A DNA stretch of 64,000 bases from Paraburkholderia phenoliruptrix (GTDB taxonomy: Bacteria > Pseudomonadota > Gammaproteobacteria > Burkholderiales > Burkholderiaceae). Shown here piece by piece: positions 47,871 through 55,979 of the stretch. The stretch is taken from positions 62,001 through 126,000 of the forward strand of contig NZ_JAEUAV010000003.1 of NCBI RefSeq assembly GCF_019511605.1, given 5' to 3'. Below the pieces are notes generated by a model. It was not told where the DNA came from, searched no databases, and saw only the letters and a program-made list of their open reading frames with translations. Position 1 is the first letter of the stretch. Each line of letters starts with the position of its first letter. The position numbers and the translations under genes are program-made.

Positions 47871-47926
47871 CGATGCCCCTTACGCTTCCTGACATCCAAG
47901 TTTATTTCTCCAGTCAGGAGCACACG

Positions 47927-49435
47927 ATGAACGCGAAAACCTTGTCCCGCAGCGCTGTTGCAGCCGCTGTCGCCGTAGCGCTTTCCGCCGGCTATGTGGC
48001 GGGCCATCGCGACTTGCCGGCGCCGCAGGTGATCTCGCCGGCCCAAGCCGCGATGATGCCCGCCGAAGCCGCTGCCAAAACCGGCATTCCCGACTTCTCC
48101 GGCCTTGTAGAGACGTATGGGCCGGCCGTCGTCAACATCAGCGCGAAGCATGTCGTGAAGCGCGCGGCGCTGCGCGGCAATGGCGGCATGGGCGGCAATC
48201 AGTTGCCGATCGACCCGAGCGATCCGTTCTACCAGTTCTACAAGCACTTCTTCGGCGGTATGCCAGGCATGCAAGGCGGCGATGGCGGCGACGTTCCCGA
48301 TCAGCCGAGCGCGAGCCTCGGCTCAGGCTTCATCGTCAGCAGCGACGGCTATATTCTGACCAACGCGCACGTGGTGGACGGCGCGAACGTCGTGACCGTC
48401 AAGCTCACCGACAAGCGCGAATTCAAGGCCAAAGTGGTCGGCGCCGACAAGCAGTCCGACGTGGCCGTGCTGAAAATCGACGCGAGCAACCTGCCCGTCG
48501 TGAAGATCGGCGATCCGCGTCAGAGCAAGGTGGGGCAGTGGGTGGTCGCGATCGGTTCGCCCTACGGCTTCGACAATACGGTGACCTCCGGCATCATCAG
48601 CGCGAAGTCGCGTTCGCTGCCGAACGAAAACTACACGCCGTTCATTCAGACGGACGTGCCGGTGAACCCGGGCAACTCGGGCGGGCCGCTCTTCAATCTG
48701 CAAGGCGAGGTGATCGGCATCAACTCGATGATCTATTCGCAGACCGGCGGCTTCCAGGGCCTTTCGTTCGCAATCCCGATCAATGAGGCAATCAAGGTCA
48801 AGGACGACATCGTCAAGACGGGCCACGTGCGCCGCGGGCGGCTCGGCGTCGCAGTGCAGGGCATGAACCAGACTCTCGCGAACTCGTTCGGAATGCAGAA
48901 GCCGCAAGGCGCGCTCGTCAGCTCCGTCGACCCGGACGGCCCGGCGGCCAAGGCCGGCCTGCAGCCCGGCGACGTGATTCTCTCCGTGAACGGCGAGCCG
49001 GTGACCGACTCTTCGGCGCTGCCCTCGCAGATCGCGGGTCTCGCGCCTGGCAGCGCGGCAACCGTGCAGGTGTGGCGCGACAAGGGCACGAAGGACCTGA
49101 AGGTGACGATCGGCTCGTTGTCCGACACCAAGCTCGCCTCTGACAAGACCGATCAGCCGACGCAACTGCAAGGGCGTCTCGGCGTGGCGGTGCGTCCGCT
49201 GACACCGGAAGAAAAGAGCAGCGCTTCGATCTCGCACGGTCTGCTTGTGCAGCAGTCGGGCGGCGCCGCGGAAAGCGCGGGCATTCAGCCGGGCGACGTG
49301 ATTCTTGCGGTGAACGGCCGGCCGGTCACGAGCGTCGACCAGTTAAAGCAAATGGTCGCGGGCGCGGGCAACAGCATCGCATTGCTGATCCAGCGCGATA
49401 ACTCGCAGATTTTCGTGCCGGTGGATCTCGGCTGA
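47927..49435 (+). CDS. Periplasmic serine endoprotease/chaperone DegP/HtrA (MucD-like)
   Basis: A 502-residue HtrA protein with signal sequence (residues 1-26), trypsin-like protease domain with His148 (TNAHVV), Asp178 (QSDVAV) and Ser251 (GNSGGP), and two PDZ domains (about 290-385 and 400-500, with GDVILSVNG and GDVILAVNG). It degrades or refolds damaged periplasmic proteins. A long Gly/Met-rich LA loop (residues 83-127) is as in DegP. The ATG follows CAGGAG. It lies downstream of a two-component operon and a PmrA-type box, suggesting stress induction. Confidence 0.95.
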   Translation: MNAKTLSRSAVAAAVAVALSAGYVAGHRDLPAPQVISPAQAAMMPAEAAAKTGIPDFSGLVETYGPAVVNISAKHVVKRAALRGNGGMGGNQLPIDPSDPFYQFYKHFFGGMPGMQGGDGGDVPDQPSASLGSGFIVSSDGYILTNAHVVDGANVVTVKLTDKREFKAKVVGADKQSDVAVLKIDASNLPVVKIGDPRQSKVGQWVVAIGSPYGFDNTVTSGIISAKSRSLPNENYTPFIQTDVPVNPGNSGGPLFNLQGEVIGINSMIYSQTGGFQGLSFAIPINEAIKVKDDIVKTGHVRRGRLGVAVQGMNQTLANSFGMQKPQGALVSSVDPDGPAAKAGLQPGDVILSVNGEPVTDSSALPSQIAGLAPGSAATVQVWRDKGTKDLKVTIGSLSDTKLASDKTDQPTQLQGRLGVAVRPLTPEEKSSASISHGLLVQQSGGAAESAGIQPGDVILAVNGRPVTSVDQLKQMVAGAGNSIALLIQRDNSQIFVPVDLG

Positions 49436-49484
49436 CCCTGGCGCGAGTTGCACAGCGCTTCAACCAATCGGATGAAGTAAGGCT

Positions 49485-49531
49485 TGCCGGTCTGTTTGCA
49501 CTTACTGCAGGCAGACCGGCATTTTTCTTTT
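49485..49531 (+). terminator. Terminator of the htrA-like gene
   Basis: TGCCGGTCTG (from 49485) pairs with CAGACCGGCA (ending about 49521), followed by TTTTTCTTTT. It lies 50 bp past the stop codon. Confidence 0.85.
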
Positions 49532-49710
49532 CCGATGGACATCGCAGGGCAGGCGCCTTGCGGCAGGTGGCGCGCCTCGCGGACGTTGCCAGGCCGGTGG
49601 AAGGCCCGTGCAGGGCCGGTGCACAGCCAGGTGGCACGCAGGTTGCGTCGATTCTGGGTCCCGTCGTTTGAACGAGCGACGGGCTAAAGATGTCAATAAG
49701 GAGCAAACCG

Positions 49711-50208
49711 ATGAAAAACGAACGCACTCAGCGAAAGATCGTAGCCGCCGCGGCCAGCGTGGCGCTCACTCTCGGTCTGGTGGGCGGCGCGTACGCGCAG
49801 CAGGCGAGCGAAGTCACCGGCGGCACCACCACTGACCAGACGAGCGCTGGCAACGTCAACGGTGGAGGCCTGCCGCAAATCCAGCAGCAAGGCGACGTCT
49901 CGTTCGTCTCGGGCGGCGTCGGTCTCGACGAATCCAAGGCGCTGCAGCAGGCGCAGAGCCAGTGGCCGCTGTCACTGCGCTTCACGGGACCCGGCTCGGA
50001 CTATCTGGCGGACGTCCACGTGCGCATTGTCGACGCACACAACGGCGAGGTACTGAACACCACCTCACGCGGACCCTACATGCTCGTGAAGCTGCGGCCG
50101 GGCCGCTACACGGTGCATGCGTCATACAAGGATCGCGATCAGTCCAAGGCCCTGACGGTGCCGGCGAAGGGCTCGGCCAAAGCGGCGTTCTACTGGAACA
50201 CCCAGTAA
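49711..50208 (+). CDS. Secreted protein with carboxypeptidase regulatory-like domain
   Basis: A 165-residue protein with a clear signal peptide (residues 1-29, ending AYAQQ) after an AAGGAG site. The mature half is first Gly/Asn/Gln/Thr-rich and low in complexity, then forms a beta-sandwich-like segment (DVHVRIVDAHNGEVLNTTSRGPYMLVKLRPGRYTVHASYKD) like carboxypeptidase regulatory or PEGA-type domains. The role is unknown; periplasmic location is likely. It is monocistronic with a terminator on each side. Confidence 0.8.
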   Translation: MKNERTQRKIVAAAASVALTLGLVGGAYAQQASEVTGGTTTDQTSAGNVNGGGLPQIQQQGDVSFVSGGVGLDESKALQQAQSQWPLSLRFTGPGSDYLADVHVRIVDAHNGEVLNTTSRGPYMLVKLRPGRYTVHASYKDRDQSKALTVPAKGSAKAAFYWNTQ

Positions 50209-50269
50209 ACCCGAAGTCGCCCGCGCATCGGCATGGATGCCGCGCAAGCGCCGGAACTTTGGCCGATAA

Positions 50270-50297
50270 TGAAGCCACGGGTCTACCCCGTGGCTTT
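50270..50297 (+). terminator. Hairpin terminator
   Basis: GCCACGGG (50273-50280) and CCCGTGGC pair with a short TCTAC loop, followed by TTTGCCGTTT. It lies 60 bp after the preceding stop. Confidence 0.65.
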
Positions 50298-50335
50298 GCC
50301 GTTTGCACGAGCGCACACCTTCACGGAGCCGAGAC

Positions 50336-50728
50336 ATGGACGATGCCTTGACACCTCACGCAAGCCCTGCGAAATCCGCTGGCGGGCACACCATTGCGAT
50401 CAGCGGCAACGATCACCGCGTGCGGGTGATCCACGGCGGCGTCACGATGGCCGACACGCACGCGGCGCTGACCCTCAGCGAAACCGGTCTGCCCGACGTT
50501 TTCTACTTTCCGCGGGAAGACGTGAACATGGCGCGCCTGGAACGTTCGACGCACAGCACGCACTGCCCTTTCAAAGGCGACGCGTCGTACTTCCACCTGC
50601 TGACCGAAGACGGCCTGATCGAAAACGCGGTATGGAGCTACGAGACGCCGTTCGAGTCCGTGGCAAAAATCAAGGGCTATCTGGCGTTCTACTCATCGCG
50701 CGTCGACCGCATCGATCAAACGTCCTGA
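50336..50728 (+). CDS. DUF427 family protein
   Basis: A 130-residue protein matching DUF427: VRVIHGGVTMADTHAALTLSETGLPDVFYFPREDVNMARLERSTHSTHCPFKGDASYFHL, then ENAVWSYETPFESVAKIKGYLAFYSSRVD. The family is widespread, small and cytosolic, with no assigned function. The ATG at 50336 follows GGAG weakly. The CoxG-like gene begins 31 bp after its stop, suggesting a two-gene operon. Confidence 0.92.
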   Translation: MDDALTPHASPAKSAGGHTIAISGNDHRVRVIHGGVTMADTHAALTLSETGLPDVFYFPREDVNMARLERSTHSTHCPFKGDASYFHLLTEDGLIENAVWSYETPFESVAKIKGYLAFYSSRVDRIDQTS

Positions 50729-50759
50729 TTCGATGTCGCGCGTTCACCGGGAGGCTGGG

Positions 50760-51491
50760 ATGGAACTGAACGACGCGTTACGGATTCCACTTGCGCCGTC
50801 CGATGTATGGGACGCGTTGCAAGACCTCGCGCTGTTGCGCGCCAGCCTCGACAATTGCGAGTCGTTCACACGCCTTTCGCACGGTGAATACGCCCTCACG
50901 CTGACGGTTCCGCTCGGGCCGCTGCGCGCACGTTACGAGGCCCGCGCGCATGTCGCCGGCCAGGATTCGGGCCCGGCCGATGCCGAGCGCCGCACCATCA
51001 ACTTCAAGGCGCGCGCCGAAGCTGTCGGCTCGCTGCGCGGCCAGATCGAAGTGCGCCTGCGTCCGGAAGAAGGCGCGGCGGGCGGCAGAGAGCGCAGCAC
51101 GCGGATCGACTACACGATCTGGGCGACGTCGTCCGGACCGCTCGCGCAACTGTCCCCGCGCCAGCTCGAAAACGCGCTTCGCCAACTGGCGGACGATTTT
51201 TTCGCCGAATTCAGTGCGGTCGTGCGCGCAAAGCACGGCCAGGGGCCGAATCGCGCGCGCGGTTCAGCGGCGCGCCGACAGCATGTATTCCTGCGGCCCA
51301 TCACGCTGGGCGGCATTGCGCGACGCACGCGCACCGAACATAGCGGCGCGTCTGGCGGGACGGCGAGCGTCTCGCACGGCGTCCCACACCCCGAGCCTAC
51401 TCCGCATGCGGTGCCCTACTGGGCGTGGGCGGCGATGATTTTTCTGGTCGCGCTGCTGTTGTATGTCGCGCGCTGGATCAGCGAGCGCTGA
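50760..51491 (+). CDS. CoxG-like SRPBCC protein with C-terminal membrane anchor
   Basis: A 243-residue protein. The first 150 residues are a CoxG-type START/SRPBCC fold (MELNDALRIPLAPSDVWDALQDLALLRASLDNCESF, then YALTLTVPLGPLRARYEARAHV). A variable linker follows, and the C-terminus has one helix (YWAWAAMIFLVALLLYVARWI). CoxG proteins tether and mature the molybdenum CO dehydrogenase, and similar domains serve other molybdoenzymes. No coxMSL genes are nearby, so the partner is unknown. It starts after GGGAGG. Confidence 0.85.
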   Translation: MELNDALRIPLAPSDVWDALQDLALLRASLDNCESFTRLSHGEYALTLTVPLGPLRARYEARAHVAGQDSGPADAERRTINFKARAEAVGSLRGQIEVRLRPEEGAAGGRERSTRIDYTIWATSSGPLAQLSPRQLENALRQLADDFFAEFSAVVRAKHGQGPNRARGSAARRQHVFLRPITLGGIARRTRTEHSGASGGTASVSHGVPHPEPTPHAVPYWAWAAMIFLVALLLYVARWISER

Positions 51492-51761
51492 GCGGATGGC
51501 GGGCGCGGTTGTCGGCCGGCCCGAAGGTTGACTGTCGCGTCAGCGCGACTACGAAATCGCGGTGGTGGGCTACGAAATTGCGTCGCTGGGGTGGCGTGCT
51601 GAGGGCCGCATTTGCTGACGCGGCCTGCGCTTGCGGCACTTCCTTTTAACGCGACCCAGTTCTGCGACGGCCGACCCGCGGTCGCCTTCACGCTCTCGCC
51701 TTCATCCCCCGCTCGCGGCAACTTCGCGGCGCCTGCGCGTCACCTACCGGCATTGCGCTCG

Positions 51762-52781
51762 TCATCCCCCGCGGAACTCCCTGCGCCACGCCGAGGGCGA
51801 CGTGCGAAACGCCTCGGAAAAATGCTGGCGTAACGAAGCCGCCGACCCGAATCCGGCAATGCCCGCAATCGCCTCCACCGACTCGTCCGTACTCTCGAGC
51901 AGCTGCTGCGCGCGCCCGAGCCGCTGGGCGAGTAGCCATGCTCCCACCGTTGTGCCGGTCGCGAGCCGGAAACGTCGCGTGAAGGTGCGGCGGCTCATCA
52001 GCGCGCGCGCCGCGAGGCTGTCGAGCGTGTGCGGAGCGTCGAGATTGCCCAGCACCCAGTCGAGCAGCCCGGCAAGCCGATCTTCGCGGAGGTTCTGCGG
52101 CACCGGCTGCTGAATGTACTGCGCCTGCCCGCCTTGCCGATGCGGCGAGACCACCAGCCGGCGCGCGACGAAATTCGCCACTTCGGCGCCGCACATCTTG
52201 CGCAGCACGTGCAGGCAGCAATCGAGTCCCGCCGCCGTGCCCGCCGATGTCAGCACATTGCCGTCGTCCACATACAGCACGTCGCGGTCAAGTTTTACGC
52301 GCGGGTAGCGGCGCGCGAAGTCGTCGGCCCACGCCCAGTGCGTCGAGGCGGGGCGGTCGTCGAGAATGCCGGCGGCGGCCAGCACGAATGCACCGAGGCA
52401 CAGGCCGACGAGTTGCGCGCCGCGCGCATGAGCCGCGCGCAGCGCGTCGAGTAAGGCAGCGGGTGGCGGCTCGTCGGGATCGCGCCAGCTCGGCACGATG
52501 ATCGTGTGTGCGTCGCCTAATGCTTCGAGACCGTGCGTGACGGCGATCGAAAAGCCCGCTGTCGTGGTGAGCGGACCCGCTTCTGCCGCGCACACTCGAA
52601 AGTCGAAATGCGGGACGCCGCCGCCGCTGCGGTCCTCGCCGAATACCACGCACGGCACGGACAGGTGGAAAGGGCTGATACGGTCGAAGGCGATTACCGC
52701 GACGGCGTGCGAAGGCTGCGCGGCGTGCGTTGCAGCAGCGGTGGGAGCTGTGGATACGGTAGATACGGTAGATACGGGCAT
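51762..52781 (-). CDS. GlxA-type AraC-family regulator (DJ-1/PfpI plus HTH)
   Basis: A 339-residue protein. The N-terminal part is a DJ-1/PfpI-like domain (AVAVIAFDRISPFHLSVPCVVFGEDR, LVGLCLGAFVLAAAGILDDRPASTHW with the Cys elbow). The C-terminal 100 residues are two AraC helix-turn-helix motifs (TLDSLAARALMSRRTFTRRFRLATGTTVGAW and SVEAIAGIAGFGSAASLRQHF). GlxA-like regulators control catabolic genes. The start carries three 9-bp repeats (52753-52779) encoding STV triplets. It is divergent from the cysteine hydrolase gene, a possible target. The 270-bp gap to the CoxG-like gene has no gene. Confidence 0.9.
   Translation of the reverse strand: MPVSTVSTVSTAPTAAATHAAQPSHAVAVIAFDRISPFHLSVPCVVFGEDRSGGGVPHFDFRVCAAEAGPLTTTAGFSIAVTHGLEALGDAHTIIVPSWRDPDEPPPAALLDALRAAHARGAQLVGLCLGAFVLAAAGILDDRPASTHWAWADDFARRYPRVKLDRDVLYVDDGNVLTSAGTAAGLDCCLHVLRKMCGAEVANFVARRLVVSPHRQGGQAQYIQQPVPQNLREDRLAGLLDWVLGNLDAPHTLDSLAARALMSRRTFTRRFRLATGTTVGAWLLAQRLGRAQQLLESTDESVEAIAGIAGFGSAASLRQHFSEAFRTSPSAWRREFRGG
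52753..52779 (-). repeat. 9-bp tandem repeat at the start of the GlxA-type regulator gene
   Basis: Three units of GATACGGTA occur immediately after the start codon, encoding the residues STVSTVST. Copy changes would keep the frame. Confidence 0.85.
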
Positions 52782-52984
52782 CAGTCGGTCATCTTTCGAA
52801 GCGGCGCTGCACCAGGAAACCTCAATGGCCCGATTCTAGCGAAGATTGTCAAACGGGCCGCTGTCGTGCGGCCCGAGCACAAACCACAATGCGTCATCGC
52901 CGCTCTTTCTCCTGGCTTCGAAGCGTGTCTTCGAACCGGCGAGGCCGCGGCGCGAATCCCATCAGCTTCCATAGGAGTGTTGCC

Positions 52985-53611
52985 ATGAGCACCCCGCGCC
53001 GTGCGCTAGTCGTCATCGACGTGCAGAACGAATACGTGAGCGGCGATCTGCCGATCGAATATCCGCAGGTCGAGACCTCCCTTGCCAATATTGGCCGCGC
53101 AATGGATGCGGCGCGCGCCGCGGGCGTGCCGGTCGTTGTCGTGCAGAACTTCGCGCCCGCCAGCTCGCCGCTTTTTGCTCGCGGCAGTGAACGCGCGGAA
53201 CTGCACCCGGTGGTGGCTTCGCGCGAGCGGGATCACTACGTCGAAAAGTCGCTGCCTAGCGCTTTCACCGGCACCGATCTGGGCGAGTGGCTGGCCGCGC
53301 GCAGCATCGACACACTGACCGTGGTTGGCTACATGACGCACAACTGCGACGCGTCGACGATCAATCACGCCGTCCATGCCGGGCTTGCCGTCGAGTTTCT
53401 GCACGATGCGACCGGCTCCGTGCCGTATGAAAACAGCGCGGGCTTTGCGAGCGCGGAGGACATCCACAGGGTGTTTTGCGTGGTGCTGCAATCGCGCTTC
53501 GCGGCCGTGGCAAGCACCGACGAATGGCTTGCCGCGCTTGCAAACGGCGCCCCGCTCGAGCGCGGCAACATTTATGCGTCGAATCAGAAGGCGCGCAGCA
53601 GAAACCGGTGA
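52985..53611 (+). CDS. Isochorismatase-like cysteine hydrolase
   Basis: A 208-residue protein of the isochorismatase-like fold: RALVVIDVQNEYVSGDLP supplies the catalytic Asp, YVEKSLPSAFTGTDL the Lys, and TVVGYMTHNCDASTINHAVHAGL the nucleophilic Cys. Members include nicotinamidases and N-carbamoylsarcosine amidase-like enzymes; the substrate is not set here. It starts after ATAGGAG. The divergent GlxA-type regulator beside it suggests regulated catabolism of an amide. Confidence 0.9.
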   Translation: MSTPRRALVVIDVQNEYVSGDLPIEYPQVETSLANIGRAMDAARAAGVPVVVVQNFAPASSPLFARGSERAELHPVVASRERDHYVEKSLPSAFTGTDLGEWLAARSIDTLTVVGYMTHNCDASTINHAVHAGLAVEFLHDATGSVPYENSAGFASAEDIHRVFCVVLQSRFAAVASTDEWLAALANGAPLERGNIYASNQKARSRNR

Positions 53612-53667
53612 GGCGAGGGTGAAGGATGCGGCTTGTCAGGCGCATCCGCAAGACTGCCTGATGCGCG

Positions 53668-54300
53668 TTACTTGCGCAGCATCGGGCTCAACTTGAGCGT
53701 GTCGAACATGCCTTGGACCATGCGCTCGCCGAGCGCGGCGTAGTCCGTTGCATCGGGCAGAAACAGCATGTCGCGCAGCGACCCGCCAACAAAAGCATGC
53801 ACCATGGCCGCGGCGAGCCTGGTGTCGAGATCGGCGGGCAACTGGCCCTTCGAGATCGCATTGCGCATGGCGGCTTCAATCTTGGTGAGGGCTTCGCGCA
53901 TATTGGTTTGATAGCGCACCAGCACCGGTCCCATTTCCTCAACCAGCTCGCACTTCAGAAACAGAATGTCGAACACGCGGCGGCGGCGCGGGTTGTTCAA
54001 GGTGTCGCGCAGACACACGGTGCAGACTTCCATTAGACGCCCCAGCGGATCGGGCTCGTTCGGGTCCAGCGAGGCAGCCTTGAGTTCGTCGAGCGGCAGC
54101 AGCACGCGGTCGAACATCTCTGTAAACAGATCGCTCTTGTGGGCGAAATGCCAGTAAATCGCACCGCGCGTAACGCCGGCCGCCTGCGCGATGTCGGCGA
54201 GCGAGGTGCGCGACACGCCTTTTTCAAAAAACACTTTTTCTGCCGCGTCGAGAATGCTGTTGCGCGTCTCCAGCGCCTCTTCCTTGGTTCTTCGGACCAT
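53668..54300 (-). CDS. bpeR: TetR-family repressor of the RND efflux operon
   Basis: A 210-residue TetR protein of the AcrR type. The N-terminal helix-turn-helix is TRNSILDAAEKVFFEKGVSRTSLADIAQAAGVTRGAIYWHFAHKSDLF; the C-terminal domain matches the AcrR-like ligand-binding region (RRRRVFDILFLKCELVEEM). The gene is divergent from the efflux operon, and an AcrR-type inverted repeat lies between them. The start MVRRTKEEA is standard for AcrR and BpeR. The name is given by analogy with Burkholderia BpeR. Confidence 0.9.
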   Translation of the reverse strand: MVRRTKEEALETRNSILDAAEKVFFEKGVSRTSLADIAQAAGVTRGAIYWHFAHKSDLFTEMFDRVLLPLDELKAASLDPNEPDPLGRLMEVCTVCLRDTLNNPRRRRVFDILFLKCELVEEMGPVLVRYQTNMREALTKIEAAMRNAISKGQLPADLDTRLAAAMVHAFVGGSLRDMLFLPDATDYAALGERMVQGMFDTLKLSPMLRK

Positions 54301-54435
54301 ATTGCTGTGACCTGCCCTGATTATGGGGTTTTCCCGAGCGCTTTTAAGTACGCCAGATGACAATCCGGTCGCCGCGAAGGGTTTCATGGCGGCTTTCTTG
54401 CTAACGGTCCCGCAGCAAGAGAAGTAACGTACTTT

Positions 54436-54463
54436 TACATTCGTTCGTGAATGTATATATAAT
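54436..54463 (+). promoter_or_regulatory. Efflux operon promoter with AcrR/BpeR-like operator
   Basis: TACATTC-N6-GAATGTA (54436-54455) matches the core of the AcrR operator. A TATAAT -10 follows at 54458-54463, and TTACAT at 54435-54440 is a reasonable -35 with 17-bp spacing. The operator therefore covers the promoter spacer. The expected transcript leader to the first gene is about 260 bases. Confidence 0.85.
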
Positions 54464-54728
54464 AGCACCCCACGATCGGATAGCCCAAGCCGTGACGACC
54501 GGTTAATATCCGTCACTGTTGCCTTTCGCAAGCTTTTCGCGCCGTGCCCGAACGGGCGGCGCCGTGCGGCATTTCCCGGTTGGCGCATTTCGCCCTCGGT
54601 GCCTCGCAGCTTCGGTACGAATCCACGGGCTCCCCGGTCAAGCGTCGCAAGACGCCTGTGTGCGCCGTCGTCCCCGGGGTAGGGATGCGCGCACTTTTTC
54701 ATTCTCAGTCATAGACAGAGGTCGCTCC

Positions 54729-55961
54729 ATGCGCGTCGAACGGGTTCCATTCCGCTTAATCAGTGCCGCGACGGCTGCCGTATTGCTGGCAGCATGCGGA
54801 CCAAAACAATCTGCCCCGCCGCAACAGACGCCTGAAGTCGGCGTCGTCACTCTCCAGCCGACTACCGTACCTGTCGTCACCGAACTGCCGGGCCGCACCA
54901 GTGCGTTCCTCGTCGCGCAGGTGCGCGCGCGGGTCGACGGCATCGTGCTGCGCCGCGAGTTCACCGAAGGCGCTCAGGTCAAGGCGGGGCAGCGTCTGTA
55001 CAAGATCGATCCGGCGCCGTACATCGCCGCGCTCAACAATGCGAAGGCCACGCTCGCGAAGGCGCAGGCGAACCTCGCGTCCACCACGGCGCAGGCCAAC
55101 CGGTTCAAGGTGCTGGTCGCTGCCAATGCGGTCAGCAAGCAGGACTACGACAACGCGGTGGCCGCGCAAGGTCAGGCCGCCGCCGACGTCGCCGCGGGTA
55201 AGGCAGCGGTCGAGACCGCGCAGATCAACCTCGGCTACACCGACGTCACCTCGCCGGTTACCGGTCAGATCGGCGTGTCGCAAGTCACGCCGGGCGCCTA
55301 CGTGCAGGCCAGCGCCGCGACCCTGCTTGCCACCGTGCAGCAGCTCGACCCGGTCTATGTAGACCTCACGCAGTCGAGCCTCGACGGTCTGAAGCTGCGC
55401 CGCGAAATGCAGGAAGGCCGCCTGAAGACCAACGGCCCCGACGCCGCGAAGGTTTCGCTGATTCTCGAAGACGGCCGCACGTACTCGGAAAAGGGCAAGC
55501 TGCAGTTCACCGACGTGACGGTCGACCAGGGCACCGGTTCGGTCACGGTGCGCGCCATCTTCCAGAACAAGGACAAGGTGCTGCTGCCGGGCATGTTCGT
55601 GCGCGCGAAGATCGAGGAAGGGGTGAACGAGAACGCACTGGTCGTGCCGCAAGTCGGCATCACGCATGACCAGAAGGGACAGCCTACCGCGCTCGTCGTC
55701 GGCGACGACAACAAGGTTGCGTTGCGTCAGCTCGTCACTTCGGGCACCTACGGTTCGAATTGGGTGGTCGAAAGCGGCCTGAAGCCCGGCGACCGTGTGA
55801 TCGTGCAGGGCACCGACAAGGCGCGCCCGGGCATGCAGGTCAAGACCGTCGCCGCGCAACTTCCCAACTCGCCTGCCTCCGGCGCAGCCGCTCAGGGCGC
55901 GCCGGCCGCCAGCGGCAGTGCGCAGACGGCTCAACCTGCCTCCGCTGCATCGGGCGCGTAA
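54729..55961 (+). CDS. bpeA: RND efflux periplasmic adaptor (AcrA/BpeA)
   Basis: A 410-residue membrane fusion lipoprotein with lipobox LAAC (Cys at 23). It has the lipoyl halves (VDGIVLRREFTEGAQVKAGQRLYKIDPAPY and GYTDVTSPVTGQIGVSQVTPGAYV), the coiled-coil hairpin between them, and the beta-barrel domain. It links the inner-membrane pump to the outer-membrane channel. The C-terminus is Ala/Ser/Pro-rich. It begins the three-gene operon, 18 bp ahead of the pump gene. Confidence 0.95.
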   Translation: MRVERVPFRLISAATAAVLLAACGPKQSAPPQQTPEVGVVTLQPTTVPVVTELPGRTSAFLVAQVRARVDGIVLRREFTEGAQVKAGQRLYKIDPAPYIAALNNAKATLAKAQANLASTTAQANRFKVLVAANAVSKQDYDNAVAAQGQAAADVAAGKAAVETAQINLGYTDVTSPVTGQIGVSQVTPGAYVQASAATLLATVQQLDPVYVDLTQSSLDGLKLRREMQEGRLKTNGPDAAKVSLILEDGRTYSEKGKLQFTDVTVDQGTGSVTVRAIFQNKDKVLLPGMFVRAKIEEGVNENALVVPQVGITHDQKGQPTALVVGDDNKVALRQLVTSGTYGSNWVVESGLKPGDRVIVQGTDKARPGMQVKTVAAQLPNSPASGAAAQGAPAASGSAQTAQPASAASGA

Positions 55962-55979
55962 TAACAGGGAGCCCGCCAC

